This document shows positions 6,344-7,815 of a stretch of DNA of 7,815 nucleotides, in pieces. This DNA comes from an uncultured Geobacter sp. (GTDB lineage: Bacteria > Desulfobacterota > Desulfuromonadia > Geobacterales > Geobacteraceae): the NCBI GenBank assembly GCA_937886325.1, contig CALABV010000104.1, positions 1-7,815 of the forward strand, written 5' to 3'. A program made the position numbers and the translations under genes. Below the pieces are notes generated by a model. That model saw only the letters and a program-made list of their open reading frames with translations, ran no database searches and was not told where the DNA came from. The first letter of the stretch is position 1. Every line of letters starts with the position of its first letter.

Positions 6344-7224
6344 AGGTCGATGAGGGAATCCAGGAACGGGACCATCTCCGGCCCCAGGATCCGGCCGAGG
6401 TACCCGGAGAACGGCTCCGGCAGAGGAGCGAAAAGCCTCAGGTCCCGGCCGGTTTCAGGGTACGGAAAGGAAATGCGGCAGGAGTGGAGAGCGTGCCCCT
6501 CGAAGCCGGGGAGCTTTTTCCCGCCGTAGCGACGGTCTCCCACCACCGGCCTTCCGACGGCGGCCAGGTGGCGGCGGATCTGGTGCGACCGCCCGGTCAG
6601 CGGGGTGACGCAGACCACCGAGACACCCTTTCCGGTGAACAGGGTCCGGTATTCGCTGCGGGACTCCTTTTCATCCAGGGGGAGATCGATGGCGCCCGAC
6701 TCCTCCATCCTGCCGGAGACCACGGCCAGGTAGCGCTTCTCCACCATCCCCTCCTGGAACAGGCGGCCGAACACGCCCGCCTGCGCCGAGCTTTTCGCCG
6801 TCACGACGCAGCCCGAGGTGCCCCGATCGAGTCGGTTTACGGCATAGAGCTTCACCGCCACGTCCCGGCGGGCAAGGGCCTCCATCCCCAGCTCCACCAG
6901 GTTGCGGCCCCCGTGCTCGGCGGAACGGTGCACCGCCAGCCCCGGCCGCTTGTTGAAGACAACGATCCGGTCGTCCTCGTAGAGGAAGTCGAGCCCGTCC
7001 CTTTCCCCGGCCAGGAACGACCGGGTCCGGCCGCTCTCCTTGAGGGCCACGGTATCGGAAAGCCGGACAAGGAACTCCGGAGAGGCAGGCGCGCCGTTCA
7101 CGGTCACGGATTCCCTTTTCAGGAGCTGGTGGAGATAGGATGCGGGGGCCGTGGGAAGGAGATTGCGGAGAAAACTGTCCATCCTGCGGCCGTGGTCGGC
7201 GATGGAAATGGAAAGGCTGAGCAT
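6340..7224 (-). CDS. RluA-family RNA pseudouridine synthase
   Basis: 294 residues. An N-terminal S4-type RNA-binding region (about 13-62: RMDSFLRNLLP ... LKRESVTVNGAP) precedes the RluA-type catalytic domain. Motifs seen: NRLDRGTSG at 130-138 with the presumed catalytic Asp133, EKRYLAVVSG at 162-171, TGRSHQIRRHL at 210-220 and GDRRYGG at 229-235. The enzyme converts specific uridines in rRNA or tRNA to pseudouridine; the target (RluC/RluD-like or tRNA) cannot be read from the sequence. The first motif residue is Asn where most family members have His (HRLD). The ATG ending at 7224 is supported by the beta strand that normally precedes the RLD-type helix. No Shine-Dalgarno precedes it, and a promoter sits right upstream, so the mRNA may be leaderless. 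The stop overlaps the AsmA-family gene start by 4 bp (ATGA), making a two-gene operon. Confidence 0.93.
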   Translation of the reverse strand: MLSLSISIADHGRRMDSFLRNLLPTAPASYLHQLLKRESVTVNGAPASPEFLVRLSDTVALKESGRTRSFLAGERDGLDFLYEDDRIVVFNKRPGLAVHRSAEHGGRNLVELGMEALARRDVAVKLYAVNRLDRGTSGCVVTAKSSAQAGVFGRLFQEGMVEKRYLAVVSGRMEESGAIDLPLDEKESRSEYRTLFTGKGVSVVCVTPLTGRSHQIRRHLAAVGRPVVGDRRYGGKKLPGFEGHALHSCRISFPYPETGRDLRLFAPLPEPFSGYLGRILGPEMVPFLDSLIDL

Positions 7225-7230
7225 TGCGCC

Positions 7231-7259
7231 AGTATACCTGTCGGGCGGGCGCGCCGCAA
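7231..7259 (-). promoter_or_regulatory. Predicted sigma70-type promoter for the rluA-like/asmA-like operon
   Basis: On the minus strand, -35 TTGCGG (7254-7259), a 17-bp spacer (7237-7253) and -10 TATACT (7231-7236). The -10 matches consensus at 5 of 6 positions, the -35 at 3 of 6, and the spacing is ideal. Standard spacing puts +1 at about 7224, the A of the pseudouridine synthase ATG. Confidence 0.6.
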
Positions 7260-7291
7260 GCGCTTACTGGCAAAAGGCTTTTCCGGCAGGG

Positions 7292-7771
7292 TCAGGGCGT
7301 GCGGTAGAGGATCTCCTTCGGTATCCGCTGCATGTTGGGCTCGGCAAGGGAGATGACGTCGGATTCGGGGATCTTCCATACCCCGCCGTCCTTCACCAGG
7401 GTAAAGGTGCGCGTCACGAAGCGCGTACCCACGCCCTCCACCTCGATCCCCAGCCTGGCGGAGAGGCTCACCTGCGTCCGGCTGACAAAGGTCACGGAAA
7501 CATCCTGCAGCTTTTCCCAGCAACAGGCCGGTTTCCGGCCGGAGTGGTTCATCTGGTCCGCGAAGGTTGAGGAGTCGGATCGCGACGAGTGAACCAGCCG
7601 AAAGTAGAGTGCATCGTAGCTCTCCCCGCGCCAGAGGTCGAGGATCTCCTCGAACCCGCGCCGGGCCTCGGCCTTCACCTGCTCCTGGAAGGCATTCGGG
7701 TTCTCGGCCCGGGCGGGGAAGGAGAGAAGAGCGGTTGCCAAGGTGATTACCAGCAGCAGGGTCTTTTTCAT
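7292..7771 (-). CDS. Exported protein of unknown function (possible NTF2-like fold)
   Basis: 159 residues. A clear Sec signal peptide comes first: MKK, a hydrophobic core LLLVITLATALLSF, then PARA before EN, so cleavage is expected after about residue 22. The mature part begins with an amphipathic helix (FQEQVKAEARRGFEEILDLW) and ends with antiparallel beta strands (VSVTFVSRTQVSLSARLG, RFVTRTFTLVKDGGVWKI). That layout, and the VKDGGVWKI ending in particular, resembles NTF2-like/SnoaL domains, but I do not recognise a family. Two adjacent cysteines lie in the middle (ACCWEKL). The start is the ATG ending at 7771: AAGGAG lies 9 nt upstream and the signal peptide starts there; the in-frame ATG ending at 7807 would add 12 residues and has no ribosome binding site. 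The gene is co-directional with the pseudouridine synthase gene, 67 bp ahead of it, but that gene has its own promoter. Confidence 0.85.
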   Translation of the reverse strand: MKKTLLLVITLATALLSFPARAENPNAFQEQVKAEARRGFEEILDLWRGESYDALYFRLVHSSRSDSSTFADQMNHSGRKPACCWEKLQDVSVTFVSRTQVSLSARLGIEVEGVGTRFVTRTFTLVKDGGVWKIPESDVISLAEPNMQRIPKEILYRTP

Positions 7772-7780
7772 GGGGGACAT

Positions 7781-7786
7781 CTCCTT
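7781..7786 (-). promoter_or_regulatory. Shine-Dalgarno of the exported-protein gene
   Basis: AAGGAG on the minus strand, 9 nt before the ATG ending at 7771. It selects this start over the upstream in-frame ATGs ending at 7780, 7789 and 7807. No promoter can be judged because only 29 more bases are present upstream. Confidence 0.75.
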
Positions 7787-7815
7787 CATGCTGCTCTCCA
7801 CAACCATTGGGGGCT

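Noticed and set aside
7248..7265. Palindromes ggcgcgcc (7248-7255) and aagcgctt (7258-7265) near the promoter
   Set aside because: Short self-complementary GC-rich words are common at this base composition, and the two do not form a spaced operator with each other.
7268..7291. Possible terminator hairpin after the exported-protein gene
   Set aside because: Only a short A/T stem (aaaa/tttt around ggc) with mismatches and bulges can be drawn, and no T-run follows on the minus strand.
6484..7356. Plus-strand open frame opposite the pseudouridine synthase
   Set aside because: It runs against all the conserved catalytic motifs of the RluA-family gene and continues into the next gene; a GC-driven shadow.

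Overview
The window is GC-rich (roughly 60% by eye) and densely coded, and reads as a chromosomal segment of a Gram-negative bacterium. Five of the six genes lie on the minus strand. The periplasmic AsmA/YhdP-type protein and a signal-peptide protein imply an outer membrane. The MutS2 wording and the gene style suggest a Desulfuromonadia/Geobacter-like deltaproteobacterium, but that is an impression from memory and not a database result. There are no tRNA, rRNA, IS element, CRISPR or phage signatures.

Right-hand minus-strand block (7771 to 3101), in transcription order: a small exported protein of unknown function (signal peptide, possibly NTF2-like); a 67-bp gap holding a good sigma70-type promoter; an RluA-family pseudouridine synthase whose start codon falls on the predicted +1, so its mRNA may be leaderless; and a 1080-residue AsmA/YhdP-family inner-membrane-anchored periplasmic protein coupled to it by an ATGA overlap.

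Middle (2751-3100): a divergent intergenic region, then a short plus-strand ORF (70 aa, one predicted membrane segment). It has a strong Shine-Dalgarno sequence that partly overlaps an A/U-rich inverted repeat. A 38-bp convergent gap with a heptamer tandem repeat separates it from the AsmA gene.

Left-hand minus-strand block (2750 to 13): a stand-alone GGQ-domain release-factor-like protein (125 aa, resembling mitochondrial MTRFR/C12orf65) overlapping by one base (TGATG) a complete MutS2 (786 aa). MutS2 is a ribosome-collision splitting ATPase in Bacillus, and MTRFR releases peptides from split large ribosomal subunits in mitochondria. The pair is therefore plausibly a compact 'split and release' ribosome-rescue operon, which is the most interesting idea in the window. 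The MutS2 Smr domain also has a changed LDLR-type motif, and its linker carries a 12-bp tandem repeat.
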